Shown here: positions 18,026-27,058 of the stretch, piece by piece
How the letters are laid out: each line of letters begins with the position of its first letter
Numbering within the stretch: the stretch's first letter is position 1
NCBI RefSeq assembly: GCF_000284375.1
Contig: NC_017249.1
Coordinates: 3,884,001-3,948,000, forward strand
DNA: 64,000 bases
Direction of reading: 5' to 3'
Origin: Bradyrhizobium japonicum USDA 6
GTDB taxonomy: Bacteria > Pseudomonadota > Alphaproteobacteria > Rhizobiales > Xanthobacteraceae
The notes under the pieces: model-generated
What the model was told of the DNA's origin: nothing
What the model saw: only the letters and a program-made list of their open reading frames with translations
Databases searched by the model: none
Translations under genes and position numbers: made by a program

Positions 18026-19059
18026 ATGAAACTGTTCTCTTCACTCGCAGTCCTCAGCCTCGGAGCATGCCTCATGACCCAAGCCGCCGATGCGGCCCCG
18101 GACGCCGGGACCGACCCCCGGATCGATCCCCAGGTTCGCGCCTTCCTGCGCGAGATCAACAAGGATCCGAGCCCGTTCTGGGAGCTGCCCCAGCCCAAGC
18201 CGCAGGACATCCTGACGGAGCTTCAGAACAAGACGGCGGTCGACATGTCGGGGGTGAACACGACCGAGCAGACCATCACCCAGGATGGTCAGTCCGTGAA
18301 AATCTACATCATGAAGCCCGAGCACGTGACCGGAAAGCCCGGCGTACTGCTGTTCATTCACGGCGGTGTCTGGATCGTCGGGAATTTCCAGAACCATCAG
18401 CGTCTGTTGCGCGATCTGGTGGTCGGCTCCGGCCAGATTGGTGTTTTCGTTGAGTACACGTCCCTGCCGAAGGCGCGCTTCCCCACGCAGCTCGACCAGT
18501 CCTATGCCGTGCTGAAATGGGTGGCGAGCCACGCCGAAGAGTTCGGCGCGGACGGTGGCCGGATCGCAGTGGCGGGCAATTCGGTCGGCGGCAACATGAC
18601 CGCGGCATTGTCGCTGATGGCCAAAGACCGCAGCGGACCCAAGATCAGCTATCAGGTCATGATGATCCCGGCGACCGACGCCAGCGTCGACACCGCGTCC
18701 TATCACGAATATGGCACGGGACGATTTCTCGCCCGCGCCTTCATGAAATACGGCTGGGATCTGTACGCGCCGGACGCAGCGGCGCGCAACAACCCCTACG
18801 TCTCGCCGCTGCGCGCCAGCCTGCAGCAATTGAAGGGGCTTCCCCGGCTCTTGTCATCACCGCAGAGAACGATCCGCTGCGCGACGAAGGCGAGGCTTAC
18901 GCGCGCAAGCTCAAGGAGGCCGGCGTGTCCGTGATCGCGACCCGCTACAACGGGATGATCCACGACTTTGTCCTGCTGAACGGCATCCAGAGCGATCCCG
19001 AGCCCCAGGCCGCGATTCGGCAGATGTCGGCGGAGATCAAGGCACATCTCGCGCCTTGA
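18026..19059 (+). pseudogene. Secreted alpha/beta hydrolase (HSL/esterase family), frameshifted
   Basis: An N-terminal signal peptide with a possible lipobox (LGAC) is followed by an alpha/beta hydrolase with the HGG oxyanion motif (LFIHGGVW), nucleophile elbow GNSVGG, acid region [10 protein letters not shown] and catalytic His in MIHDF. The frame is lost at 18842-18845: four C residues stand where five would restore [16 protein letters not shown]. Upstream of this run the protein is in one frame, ending early at 18934. Downstream, the last ~70 residues continue in the +1 frame to the TGA at 19059. With one added C the protein would be about 344 residues. This may be a true pseudogene or a homopolymer sequencing error. 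Confidence 0.8.
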
Positions 19060-19300
19060 TCCAGCCTTGGAAGAGCAGGCGGCGACATTGTCGCCGCTTG
19101 CGGCGCCTTGACCGATCCCGAGCTTATGATTGCGGCGTACCGCTCACGTCCCAGTCGATCGAGTTGATCCCGAACGCAACGCTGCGAGGAGGTTGCGACG
19201 GCGTCGAAGACGAATGCGCCCGGAGTGGGCTCGCCCCCAGGATGCAGCGAGCCTCCGTACATCCCTTGATTTCGTGCGATGGCCGTGGTATTGGCGCCGT

Positions 19301-19378
19301 ATGATCAAATCGTCGCGCCACTTCAACCGCAACCACATGACCCGCTTCGGCTGGGCCGTGGAAGGAGTCGCGCGCTAG
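19301..19378 (+). CDS. Possible 25-residue small protein
   Basis: An ATG-started frame of 25 codons, basic and rich in His/Arg/Asn (RHFNRNHMTRFGW), ends with TAG 26 bases before a rho-independent terminator. Its position just ahead of a terminator suggests a short independent transcript, either a small protein or a small RNA. I do not recognise a family. The Shine-Dalgarno region is weak, so coding status is uncertain. Confidence 0.35.
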   Translation: MIKSSRHFNRNHMTRFGWAVEGVAR

Positions 19379-19404
19379 GAATTCGACGACGACATCTTTT
19401 CACC

Positions 19405-19435
19405 AAGGCCCCGCCGGCATCGGACGGGGCCTTTT
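19405..19435 (+). terminator. Rho-independent terminator
   Basis: AAGGCCCCG and CGGGGCCTT arms around an 11-base loop, followed by a T-rich tail (TTTTGTTTG). It would end a transcript covering the 25-codon ORF before the DUF1127 gene. Confidence 0.75.
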
Positions 19436-19477
19436 GTTTGGCCACGCTCCCTGCCGGCACAACAGCAGGAGCATCCG

Positions 19478-19753
19478 ATGCCACCTCAACAGACGAACAT
19501 CTCATCCGAGATTGAGCGCGATGCCGTGAGGCTTCGCCTCGACCTCTCCATCGTCTTGAGTCTGCTCAGGCGATATTGGTATGCGTTTCAGGAGCGGCGG
19601 CAGCGCCCACGGGGCGCCTTGCAGGAGCTGAGTGACAGGGAGCTGATGGATATCGGTTTGACGCGTGGCGAGATCGGCTACATCACGCCCGAGCGCGCTA
19701 TCGACACACTGAGAGATCGCGCCACGGATCTTTGGAGGCGGGGCGTGATATAG
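19478..19753 (+). CDS. DUF1127 domain-containing small protein
   Basis: A 91-residue protein. The C-terminal half has the DUF1127 (YjiS-like) core: aromatic-rich RRYWYAFQERRQR, then LQELSDRELMDIGLTRGEI. Small arginine-rich DUF1127 proteins are common in Alphaproteobacteria; some affect phosphate or carbon metabolism and RNA turnover, but the role of this one is unknown. It stands alone after a terminator. A second DUF1127 protein with a near-identical core is encoded at 24984-25229. Confidence 0.85.
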   Translation: MPPQQTNISSEIERDAVRLRLDLSIVLSLLRRYWYAFQERRQRPRGALQELSDRELMDIGLTRGEIGYITPERAIDTLRDRATDLWRRGVI

Positions 19754-20012
19754 GCCGTCAGAAGCGGAGTTACGCTTTGCGAACAAGCGGCAGTAGGAGT
19801 GCATTGCGGGACGAGATCGGCAACTATCGTGCCATCAACCGGCCCATTCTTCACAGGGAAATGACCGGGCTGCGGCGTTTTCGTCGCATCCCGCTCTGAC
19901 AGGCGAGGCACCGGGCGAGTCTTCGCGGCCTGTGCATGCCTAAAGCCGTTTGCCTTGCCACTTTTTCCACGGCAATATGCCCACAAAACAACCATGAGGA
20001 CGGGATAAGAAA

Positions 20013-22322
20013 ATGGCGGCTCCCATCAAGTTCGGCGTTGGCCAAAGCGTGCTGCGCAAGGAGGATGACGCGCTCATCCGCGGCAAGGGCCGCTATACCG
20101 ACGATTATGCGCCGCAAGCCGCGCTTCGCTGCCTGATGCTGCGCTCGCCGCACGCGCATGCCAAGTACACCATCGATGCGAGCCGGGCCCGCACGCTGCC
20201 GGGCGTTGCGCTGATCCTGACCGCCGATGATGTCAAGGATCTCGGCAATCTGCCCTGCCTGTTCAATCTCGAGACCGATCCGTTCACCGGCCCGCCTTAT
20301 CCGATCCTCGCCAAGGACGAGGTGCGCCATGTCGGCGATTCCATCGCCTTCGTGGTCGCCGAGACCATCGACCAGGCCCGCGACGCGATCGAGGCGATCG
20401 AGGTCAAATGGAGCCCGCTGCCGGCCGTGACCGGCGTCGTCAACGCGGTCAAGAAGGGCGCGCCGCAGGTCTGGCCGGACAAGGCCGGCAACGTGCTGTT
20501 CGACGTCTCGATCGGCGACAAGGCGGCGACCGAAGCTGCCTTTGCGAAGGCGCATGCGGTCGCCGAAATCAACATCATCAATCCGCGCGTGGTCGCGAGC
20601 TTCATGGAGGCGCGCGCGGCCGTTTGCGAATACGACGCCAAGCGCGATCATCTGACGCTGACCGTCGGCAGCCAGGGCAGCCACCGCCTGCGCGACATCC
20701 TCTGCCAGAACGTGCTGAATATCCCCACGGAGAAGATGCGGGTGATCTGCCCCGACGTCGGCGGCGGTTTCGGCACCAAGCTGTTTCCGTACCGCGAATA
20801 CGCCTTGATGGCGATCGCCGCGCGGCAGCTCAAGAAAGCGGTGAAATGGGCGGCCGACCGCACCGAGCACTTCATGGGCGACGCGCAGGGCCGCGACAAC
20901 GTCACCACCGCCAAGATGGCGCTGGCCGAGGACGGCAAATTCCTCGCGATGGATTGCGACCTGATGGGCGACATGGGCGCGTATCTGTCGACCTTCGGCC
21001 CCTACATTCCGCATGGCGGCGCCGGCATGCTGCCGGGCCTCTACGATATCCAGGCCTTCCACTGCCGGGTGCGCACCATCTTCACCAACAGCGTGCCGGT
21101 CGATGCCTATCGCGGCGCGGGCCGACCCGAGGCCGCTTACGTCATCGAACGCCTCGTGGACGCCTGTGCGCGAAAACTCGACATGACGCCGGACGCCATC
21201 CGCCGCAAGAACTTCATTCCGCCGAAGGCGCTGCCCTACAAGACGGCCACGGGCAAGGTTTATGATTCCGGCGATTTCGCCGCGCATCTCAAGCGCGCCA
21301 TGGAGATCGGCGAGTGGAAGGAGTTTCCGAAGCGCGCCAAGGCGGCCAAGAAGAATGGTCTGATCCGCGGCATTGGGCTGGCGAGCTATGTCGAGATCTG
21401 TGGCGTGATGGGCGAGGAGACCGCCAATGTGCGGCTCGATCCCAACGGCGACGTCACCGTTCTGATCGGCACACAGTCGAGCGGGCAGGGCCACCAGACG
21501 GCTTATGCGCAGATCGTCGCCGAGCAGTTCGGCCTGCCCCCGGAGCGCGTGCACGTGCGCCAGGGCGACACCGACGAGATCGCCACCGGGCTCGGCACCG
21601 GCGGCTCGGCCTCGATTCCGTCAGGCGGCGTCAGCGTCGAGCGCGCCACGCGCGAGCTCGGGCAAAAGCTGAAGGAGATCGCGGCGCAGGCGCTGGAAGC
21701 CAGTGCCGGCGACCTCGAGCTCTCCGACGGCGTGGTGCGGATTGCCGGCACCGACCGTTCGATGTCGTTCGCTGATCTCGCCAAGCGCGGGAGCGCCGAT
21801 CCATCGAAGCTTAACGGCAGCGCGACCTTTGCCAGTGCCGACGGCACCTATCCGAACGGCACGCATCTGGCGGAAGTCGAGATTGATCCGGCGACCGGCA
21901 TCATCAAGATCGTCAACTACGTGATCGTCGACGATTTCGGCAAGACGCTCAATCCGCTGCTTTTGGCGGGCCAGGTGCATGGCGGCGCCATGCAGGGCAT
22001 CGGCCAGGCGCTGATGGAGCAGGTGGTCTACGGCGCCACTGACGGGCAACTGATCACCGCGACCTTCATGGACTACGCGCTGCCGCGCGCGGCGGATGGT
22101 CCGGACTTCGTGTTCGAGACCAGCAACGTTCCCTGCACGACCAATCCGCTGGGCGTGAAGGGGGCGGGCGAGGCCGGCGCGATCGGCTCCTGTCCGGCCG
22201 TCGTCAACGCCATCGTCGACGGGCTCTGGCGCGAATACAAGATCGACCACATCGACATGCCGGCCACCCCGGAGCGGGTGTGGATCGCCATCAACGAGCA
22301 CCACCGCCGTCACAGCCTTTAA
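20013..22322 (+). CDS. Xanthine dehydrogenase/CoxL-family molybdopterin-binding subunit, solitary
   Basis: A 769-residue molybdenum hydroxylase large subunit. The N-terminal Ald_Xan_dh_C domain begins with GVGQSVLRKEDDALIRGKGRYTDD in two parts. The Moco-binding region includes VGGGFGTK, the loop AYRGAGRPEA and the catalytic Glu in KGAGEAGAIG. True CO dehydrogenase (form I) has an AYRCSFR loop, so this is a form II or other aldehyde/aromatic hydroxylase. No FAD (CoxM) or 2Fe-2S (CoxS) subunit gene is adjacent, so its redox partners must be encoded elsewhere or it works differently. The substrate cannot be named. The flanks are a DUF1127 gene and a cytochrome c gene. Confidence 0.9.
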   Translation: MAAPIKFGVGQSVLRKEDDALIRGKGRYTDDYAPQAALRCLMLRSPHAHAKYTIDASRARTLPGVALILTADDVKDLGNLPCLFNLETDPFTGPPYPILAKDEVRHVGDSIAFVVAETIDQARDAIEAIEVKWSPLPAVTGVVNAVKKGAPQVWPDKAGNVLFDVSIGDKAATEAAFAKAHAVAEINIINPRVVASFMEARAAVCEYDAKRDHLTLTVGSQGSHRLRDILCQNVLNIPTEKMRVICPDVGGGFGTKLFPYREYALMAIAARQLKKAVKWAADRTEHFMGDAQGRDNVTTAKMALAEDGKFLAMDCDLMGDMGAYLSTFGPYIPHGGAGMLPGLYDIQAFHCRVRTIFTNSVPVDAYRGAGRPEAAYVIERLVDACARKLDMTPDAIRRKNFIPPKALPYKTATGKVYDSGDFAAHLKRAMEIGEWKEFPKRAKAAKKNGLIRGIGLASYVEICGVMGEETANVRLDPNGDVTVLIGTQSSGQGHQTAYAQIVAEQFGLPPERVHVRQGDTDEIATGLGTGGSASIPSGGVSVERATRELGQKLKEIAAQALEASAGDLELSDGVVRIAGTDRSMSFADLAKRGSADPSKLNGSATFASADGTYPNGTHLAEVEIDPATGIIKIVNYVIVDDFGKTLNPLLLAGQVHGGAMQGIGQALMEQVVYGATDGQLITATFMDYALPRAADGPDFVFETSNVPCTTNPLGVKGAGEAGAIGSCPAVVNAIVDGLWREYKIDHIDMPATPERVWIAINEHHRRHSL

Positions 22323-22453
22323 GCTCGAGCTCGACCAAATAATCCAAAGTGCGACGATCTATCGCCGCGCTTTGGATGGAATGAACTCTGCCAAACGGTG
22401 TTGGCCCAATGTGGGGTCAGCACGATCCTGTCTCGGAGAAAGGGATTTTGCGA

Positions 22454-22900
22454 ATGAAGCGAGTGTTGGTTGTCGGGGGCGCGCTGCTGCTCGGCATGGG
22501 CGCGGTTTGGGCGCAGCAGGACTCCGTCAAGGAGGTCCAGGCCCTCATGAAGGGCAACGGCAAGAACGCCGGCGCGGTCGCGGCGATCGTCAAGGGCGAG
22601 AAGCCTTACGACCAGGCCACGGTGGACAGCGCGCTGGCGCAGTTCGCGGATACTGCCAAGAAGCTGCCGAACCTGTTCCCGGCGAGTGCAAAGGGCCAGA
22701 AGCCCGAGGGCGACTACAGCGCCTCGCCGAAGATCTGGGAGGACAAGGCCGGCTTCGACGCCAAGATCGCAAGCTTCGCCAAGGTCGTCGGCGAGGCCAG
22801 GGGCAAGATCAAGGACCTGGACTCGCTCAAGGCGACTTTTCCCGCGGTCGGCAAGGAATGCGGCGGCTGCCACGAGACCTTTCGTGTGAAGAACAGCTGA
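22454..22900 (+). CDS. Cytochrome c' family (Cytochrom_C_2) periplasmic cytochrome
   Basis: A 148-residue protein with a Sec signal peptide (residues 1-21, ending VWAQ), a mainly helical body and a single C-terminal haem site CGGCH fifteen residues before the end, exactly as in cytochromes c'. The class binds NO/CO and may serve electron transfer in the periplasm. The ATG at 22454 is preceded by an AAAGGGA Shine-Dalgarno; a longer upstream frame lacks a signal. It lies 130 bases after the CoxL-like gene and ends with a strong terminator, so it could be co-transcribed with CoxL as an electron acceptor, which is inference. Confidence 0.9.
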   Translation: MKRVLVVGGALLLGMGAVWAQQDSVKEVQALMKGNGKNAGAVAAIVKGEKPYDQATVDSALAQFADTAKKLPNLFPASAKGQKPEGDYSASPKIWEDKAGFDAKIASFAKVVGEARGKIKDLDSLKATFPAVGKECGGCHETFRVKNS

Positions 22901-22919
22901 CGCGAAGCCGGCAAAAAGC

Positions 22920-22951
22920 AAGGGCGGATGCGCGCAGCATCCGCCCTTTTT
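22920..22951 (+). terminator. Rho-independent terminator after cytochrome c' gene
   Basis: A perfect 12-base stem AAGGGCGGATGC / GCATCCGCCCTT with a five-base loop and a run of five T residues, 20 bases after the stop codon. Confidence 0.9.
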
Positions 22952-22995
22952 GCGTCGTGTGCGGGCGCCTCGGTTGACGAAGGCGAGCGTATTGC

Positions 22996-23274
22996 TCAGC
23001 CGGCTCCCGAAGCTTTTCGAGCGGCAGGCTTGCGAGCCTCTTTTTCGAGTAACCACCCCAAAGCCTTGGCTGGGTTCAACCAGCGCACCTCATCGATCTG
23101 TTCGGCGAGCGTCAGCGCGTGAACGGTCAGTACCTCAATGTCCTGAGGATCGACGTCAGCCTTTTCAAGCACGTGTATGCACCGGTTGATCGCCGCCAGA
23201 TCGAGCTGAAGTTGCTCGACACTCGAGTGGTGATGGTTGGCCCCCACGACTTTCCATGGTCTTCTTGCGCGCAC
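22996..23274 (-). CDS. Hypothetical small protein
   Basis: A 92-residue protein with a basic N-terminus (RARRPWK), a predicted helical middle (LQLDLAAINRCIHVLEKA) and a WLNPAKALGWLLEKE segment, ending in a Lys/Ala-rich tail. The GTG at 23274 is chosen because GGGGAG lies six bases upstream; the open frame extends to 23409 without such a site. No family is recognised. It is convergent with the cytochrome c' gene. Confidence 0.55.
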   Translation of the reverse strand: MRARRPWKVVGANHHHSSVEQLQLDLAAINRCIHVLEKADVDPQDIEVLTVHALTLAEQIDEVRWLNPAKALGWLLEKEARKPAARKASGAG

Positions 23275-23638
23275 TTTTTTCTCCCCATACGCGGTCACGC
23301 CTTCGTGAGTGCCGTTTGTGGCGGCAACACGAAGATGGATGGACGGAATCGGGGATGTTTGCGGGCGGCCCGTCAAAGGTAGGGCCGCGGCGGGAGAGGC
23401 TCGGACCATTGCGTTGAGGTGCCTCGGTTACCGAGACATCGCTTCGTCGAACCACACCAAAGGCAAAATTTGTCTACGAGGCCTGGCTGATCGCTGTCGG
23501 GGCGCCGCGTATGAGCTTATCTTCAACCGCAGCCGCTGCGACGTTGACGAGTCGGATGCAGGCGCATCCGAGCCCTCTGCTTCGATCGCGGAGTTCCAAT
23601 ACGTGGCGAGAATCTGAATCCAAACAGCGAGACAGGCC
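23275..23638. promoter_or_regulatory. Divergent intergenic region with two dyads
   Basis: This 364-base spacer lies between the hypothetical small gene and the cystathionine gamma-synthase-like gene and should hold both promoters. It contains CTCGGT-T-ACCGAG at 23423-23435 and TCGGATGC-AGGC-GCATCCGA at 23553-23572, the latter ending 67 bases before the ATG at 23639. Either could be an operator. No gene is convincing here. Confidence 0.45.
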
Positions 23639-24922
23639 ATGGTCAAACCGTTCCCGTCGAAGACGCACATCGGCAACCATATGCTGCATCCGGAAACGCT
23701 AATGCTGACCTATGGCTATGATCCGCAATTGTCGGAAGGCGCCATCAAGCCGCCGGTGTTCCTGACCTCCACCTTCGTGTTCAAGACGGCCGATGATGGG
23801 CAGGACTTCTTCGATTTCGTCGCCGGCCGGCGCGAGCCGCCGGAAGGGATGGGCGCGGGGCTGGTCTATTCGCGCTTCAATCACCCGAACAGCGAAATCG
23901 TCGAGGACAGGCTCGCGATCTACGAGCGTACCGAAAGCTGCGCGCTGTTCTCATCCGGCATGGCGGCCATCGCAACCACGATCCTGGCGTTCGTCCGCCC
24001 CGGCGACGTCATCCTGCACTCCCAGCCGCTCTATGGCGGGACGGAAACCCTGCTGACGAACACGCTTGCGCGCCTGTCGATCGGTGCCGTCGGCTTCGCC
24101 GATGGTGTTGATGAAGCGGCGGTGAGCCAGGCCTCGGAGGAGGCCATGCGCAAGGGCCGGGTCTCGATGATTCTGATCGAAACTCCGGCCAACCCGACCA
24201 ACGGGCTGGTCGACGTCGCGATGATGCGCCGTGTCGCCGAAGCCATCGGAAAGACCCAGGGACACATTCCGATCATCGCCTGCGACAATACGTTGCTCGG
24301 ACCGGTGTTTCAGCGGCCGATCGAGCATGGTGCGGACATTTCCCTGTACTCGCTCACGAAATATGTCGGCGGTCATTCGGACCTGATCGCGGGTGCCGCG
24401 CTCGGCGCGAAGGCGATCGTGAAGGGCATCAAAGCGCTCCGGGGCGCGATCGGCACCCAGCTCGATCCGCATTCCTGCTGGATGATCAACCGCTCGCTCG
24501 AGACGCTGAGCCTGCGCATGGAGAAGGCCGACAGCAACGCGCGCCTCGTGGCGGACTATTTGCGTGATCACCCCAAGGTGGCCAGAGTCCACTATCTCGG
24601 CCATCTCGAGCAGGCTTCGCCGGCCGGGATGGTGTTCGCGCGGCAATGCCTGGGAGCGGGCTCCACCTTCTCGTTCGACATCGTCGGCGGCAAGGACGCG
24701 GCGGTGAAATTCCTCAACGCGCTGCAAATCCTCAAGCTGGCGGTGAGTCTTGGCGGAACGGAGTCGCTTGCGAGCCTGCCTGCAACCATGACCCATTCCG
24801 GCGTTCCCGCCGACATCCGCCGGAAAATCGGCGTCCTCGATTCCACGATCCGGCTGTCGATCGGCATCGAAAACCCGACGGACCTGATAGCCGACCTCGC
24901 GCAAGCGCTGAACGCGGCCTGA
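23639..24922 (+). CDS. Cystathionine gamma-synthase family PLP enzyme
   Basis: A 427-residue type I-fold PLP enzyme of the Cys/Met metabolism family. It shows [10 protein letters not shown] (phosphate-binding), [10 protein letters not shown], the ring-stacking Asp in [10 protein letters not shown] and the Schiff-base Lys in [14 protein letters not shown]. Family members make cystathionine from O-acyl-homoserine and cysteine, or cleave methionine or O-acyl-homoserine with sulfide. Sequence does not decide which. The protein is slightly longer than typical MetB (about 390), with an insertion near residues 55-75 ([14 protein letters not shown]). An AGACAGG-like site precedes the ATG. It is monocistronic. 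Confidence 0.88.
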   Translation: MVKPFPSKTHIGNHMLHPETLMLTYGYDPQLSEGAIKPPVFLTSTFVFKTADDGQDFFDFVAGRREPPEGMGAGLVYSRFNHPNSEIVEDRLAIYERTESCALFSSGMAAIATTILAFVRPGDVILHSQPLYGGTETLLTNTLARLSIGAVGFADGVDEAAVSQASEEAMRKGRVSMILIETPANPTNGLVDVAMMRRVAEAIGKTQGHIPIIACDNTLLGPVFQRPIEHGADISLYSLTKYVGGHSDLIAGAALGAKAIVKGIKALRGAIGTQLDPHSCWMINRSLETLSLRMEKADSNARLVADYLRDHPKVARVHYLGHLEQASPAGMVFARQCLGAGSTFSFDIVGGKDAAVKFLNALQILKLAVSLGGTESLASLPATMTHSGVPADIRRKIGVLDSTIRLSIGIENPTDLIADLAQALNAA

Positions 24923-24983
24923 AGGCGCAGCCCCGACATTGCCGGGGCGTGCCCAATCAACGCAATGAGGTCGGCCGTGCCGC

Positions 24984-25229
24984 TCAGCGCGAATGGCTCA
25001 CGATGTCTCGCGGGTCGATATCGCGGCTGGAGGCAACGTAGTCGATCTCGCCGCGCGTCGTGCCGATGTCCATCAGCTCCCGGTCACTCAAGCCGGACAA
25101 CGTGCCGCGCAATCTCCGGCGATCGCGACGTGCCTGAAAGACATCCCAGTAGGTCCGGATCAGGCTGCGGAGATGCCGGGACGATATGGACGCCCGTTCC
25201 GGCCATATTGTACCTTGGATCAGGATCAT
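24984..25229 (-). CDS. DUF1127 domain-containing small protein
   Basis: An 81-residue protein. The core LSGLSDRELMDIGTTRGEIDY closely matches the other DUF1127 protein in this window, preceded by RTYWDVFQARRDRRR. GAAGG lies seven bases before the ATG at 25229. It is transcribed away from the winged-helix regulator, sharing a 170-base intergenic region with it. Its function is unknown. Confidence 0.85.
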   Translation of the reverse strand: MILIQGTIWPERASISSRHLRSLIRTYWDVFQARRDRRRLRGTLSGLSDRELMDIGTTRGEIDYVASSRDIDPRDIVSHSR

Positions 25230-25399
25230 TGCAGTACCTTCGGAGGGTGTTTTTCACCCCGAGAAGGTGCCCGAAGACCGCCGCGCGTGCTTGACCGACA
25301 GCTTACATTTTCCCTACCGGCAGCTTATTCTTGCGACGTCCAGCGGGCCAAAAAGCCCACCCCGGTCGCCCCGGAGGGCTCACCCAAGGGATTCGCACC

Positions 25400-26968
25400 G
25401 TGCGCTATCTCTTTGAGGAGTATGCATTCGACGCCGGTCGGCGAGAGCTGCATCGCGGAGCGGATCGGATCTCAGTTACGCCAAAGGTGTTTGATCTCCT
25501 CGATTACCTGATCCGCAACCGGGAGCGCGTCGTAGGCAAGGATGAACTCATCGATGCCGTTTGGCAGGGGCGCTGCGTGTCCGATGCTGCGGTGACGACC
25601 CGCCTCAACAGTGCGCGATGCGCGATCGGGGATTCTGGCGAAGAGCAGCGGCTGATCAGAACACTGCCACGCAGAGGTTTCCGCTTCGTGGGTCAGGTCC
25701 GGGAAACGCTCGCCGCCGAGGGCGCCGCGGCCGCCGACGGCGGAGCCGAGACGCCGAAACCAGGGCTCTCGCTTCCCGACAAACCCTCGATCGCGGTCCT
25801 CCCATTCGCCAACCTGTGCCCGGATCCGGAGCAGGACTATTTTGCCGACGGTATGGTCGAGGAGATCATTTCGGGACTGTCGCGTTCGAAGTCTCTTTTC
25901 GTCATCGCGCGACATTCGACTCTGGCCTACAAGGGCAGGGCGATCGATGTCAAACAGATCGGTCAGGAGCTGGGCGTTCGCTATGTGCTCGAAGGCAGTG
26001 TGCGCAAGGCCGGCAATCGGGTCCGAATTGCGGGCCAGTTGATCGACGCGGCGACAGGCCTGAATCTCTGGACGGACCGGTTTGACAGTGAGATCGAAGA
26101 TCTTTTCGACCTGCAGGATCGGCTGACGAGCAGCGTGATCGGCGCAATCTCCCCGCAGCTGGAGCGCGCCGAAATCGAGCGCGCCCGACGCCAGCCGACC
26201 GACAACCTTCAGGCTTACGACTATTATCTTCGGGCATTTGCCTCCTTCTTCAAATTCACCGAGGAAGCAAGCATCGAGGCTATCGAGCTCGCAAAAACTG
26301 CCCGCGAGATCGATCCCGAATTCGCGCGTGCATACGCGCTCGGCGCCCGTTGCTATGTCCTGAGGAATGTTTTCGACTGGATCACTGATGAAGCCCATGA
26401 ACGCAGTGAAGCCGCGCGGCTGGCGAGGCGAGCGGTTGAACTTGACAGGAATGATCCATCGGTACTTGCCATGGCCGGACATGCTCTCGCCCAGGTCCTC
26501 GGTGAGGTCGAGGAGGGCGAATCTCACCTGACGCGAGCGATAAAGCTGGATCCAAACCTCGTCATCGCACGGCATTGGAGCGGATGGGGCCAGCTCTGGC
26601 TTGGCCGCGGTGACGCCGCAGTCGAGCAGTTCAGTATTGCATTGCGTCTGAACCCGCTCCATCCGCATGGGAGCTGCAACGCCCAGACGGGTCTGGCTTA
26701 CGCTTATTTCCTCGCCGGTCGCATTGAGGACGCCTTGTCCTGTGCTGCGTCAGCCGTCAGTCTGATCCCAATCTTTCCGCCTGCACTGTTCATTCTGGCA
26801 GCATGTCACGCCGCATTAGGCCACGTCGAGGAAGCGCGGCGGATTTGCGCCGACGCGATCAAGCTATCTCCCAACAAGCGCATCGCCAACTACACATCGC
26901 GAATGCGTCGACCGCAAGATGCCGAAAAGCTGACGCAAGCGCTCCGGGTTGCCGGCATGCCGGAATGA
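25400..26968 (+). CDS. Winged-helix (OmpR/CadC-type) regulator with TolB-like and TPR domains
   Basis: A 522-residue protein. Residues 1-100 form a Trans_reg_C winged helix (ISVTPKVFDLLDYLIRNRER, then RTLPRRGFRFVG). Residues ~125-260 have the SIAVLPFANLCPDPEQDYFADG signature of FlgO/TolB-N-like domains found in adenylate cyclase-like regulators, followed by five or six TPR-like helical repeats. No receiver domain and no clear transmembrane segment are seen. The GTG at 25400 follows an AAGGGA site and starts immediately before the DNA-binding domain. Such proteins regulate transcription in response to unknown cytoplasmic cues. The divergent DUF1127 gene is a possible target. Confidence 0.85.
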   Translation: MRYLFEEYAFDAGRRELHRGADRISVTPKVFDLLDYLIRNRERVVGKDELIDAVWQGRCVSDAAVTTRLNSARCAIGDSGEEQRLIRTLPRRGFRFVGQVRETLAAEGAAAADGGAETPKPGLSLPDKPSIAVLPFANLCPDPEQDYFADGMVEEIISGLSRSKSLFVIARHSTLAYKGRAIDVKQIGQELGVRYVLEGSVRKAGNRVRIAGQLIDAATGLNLWTDRFDSEIEDLFDLQDRLTSSVIGAISPQLERAEIERARRQPTDNLQAYDYYLRAFASFFKFTEEASIEAIELAKTAREIDPEFARAYALGARCYVLRNVFDWITDEAHERSEAARLARRAVELDRNDPSVLAMAGHALAQVLGEVEEGESHLTRAIKLDPNLVIARHWSGWGQLWLGRGDAAVEQFSIALRLNPLHPHGSCNAQTGLAYAYFLAGRIEDALSCAASAVSLIPIFPPALFILAACHAALGHVEEARRICADAIKLSPNKRIANYTSRMRRPQDAEKLTQALRVAGMPE

Positions 26969-27003
26969 GCTTGCGTGGTCACCTCGTGGCGTGCGGAATC
27001 GAA

Positions 27004-27035
27004 AAGGCCGGACGCTCCCTCCGGCGCCCGGCCTT
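27004..27035. terminator. Bidirectional terminator hairpin
   Basis: AAGGCCGG / CCGGCCTT outer arms with an extended GC stem lie between two convergent genes, the winged-helix regulator and the CHRD gene. A-rich (left) and T-containing (right) flanks allow use from both sides. Confidence 0.65.
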
Positions 27036-27058
27036 CGCGTACGAAGCAGCCTTGAGGC

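Larger units (their letters stand above)
19060..19477. other. Intergenic stretch with a tiny ORF and a terminator
   Basis: About 420 bases lie between the frameshifted hydrolase and the first DUF1127 gene. The first ~240 bases show no convincing gene. A 25-codon ORF (19301-19378) and a strong terminator hairpin (19405-19435) follow; both are listed separately. Confidence 0.6.

Noticed and set aside
23428..23689. Small minus-strand frames upstream of the cystathionine gamma-synthase-like gene
   Set aside because: Unusual composition, overlap with the real start region, and no Shine-Dalgarno or family resemblance.
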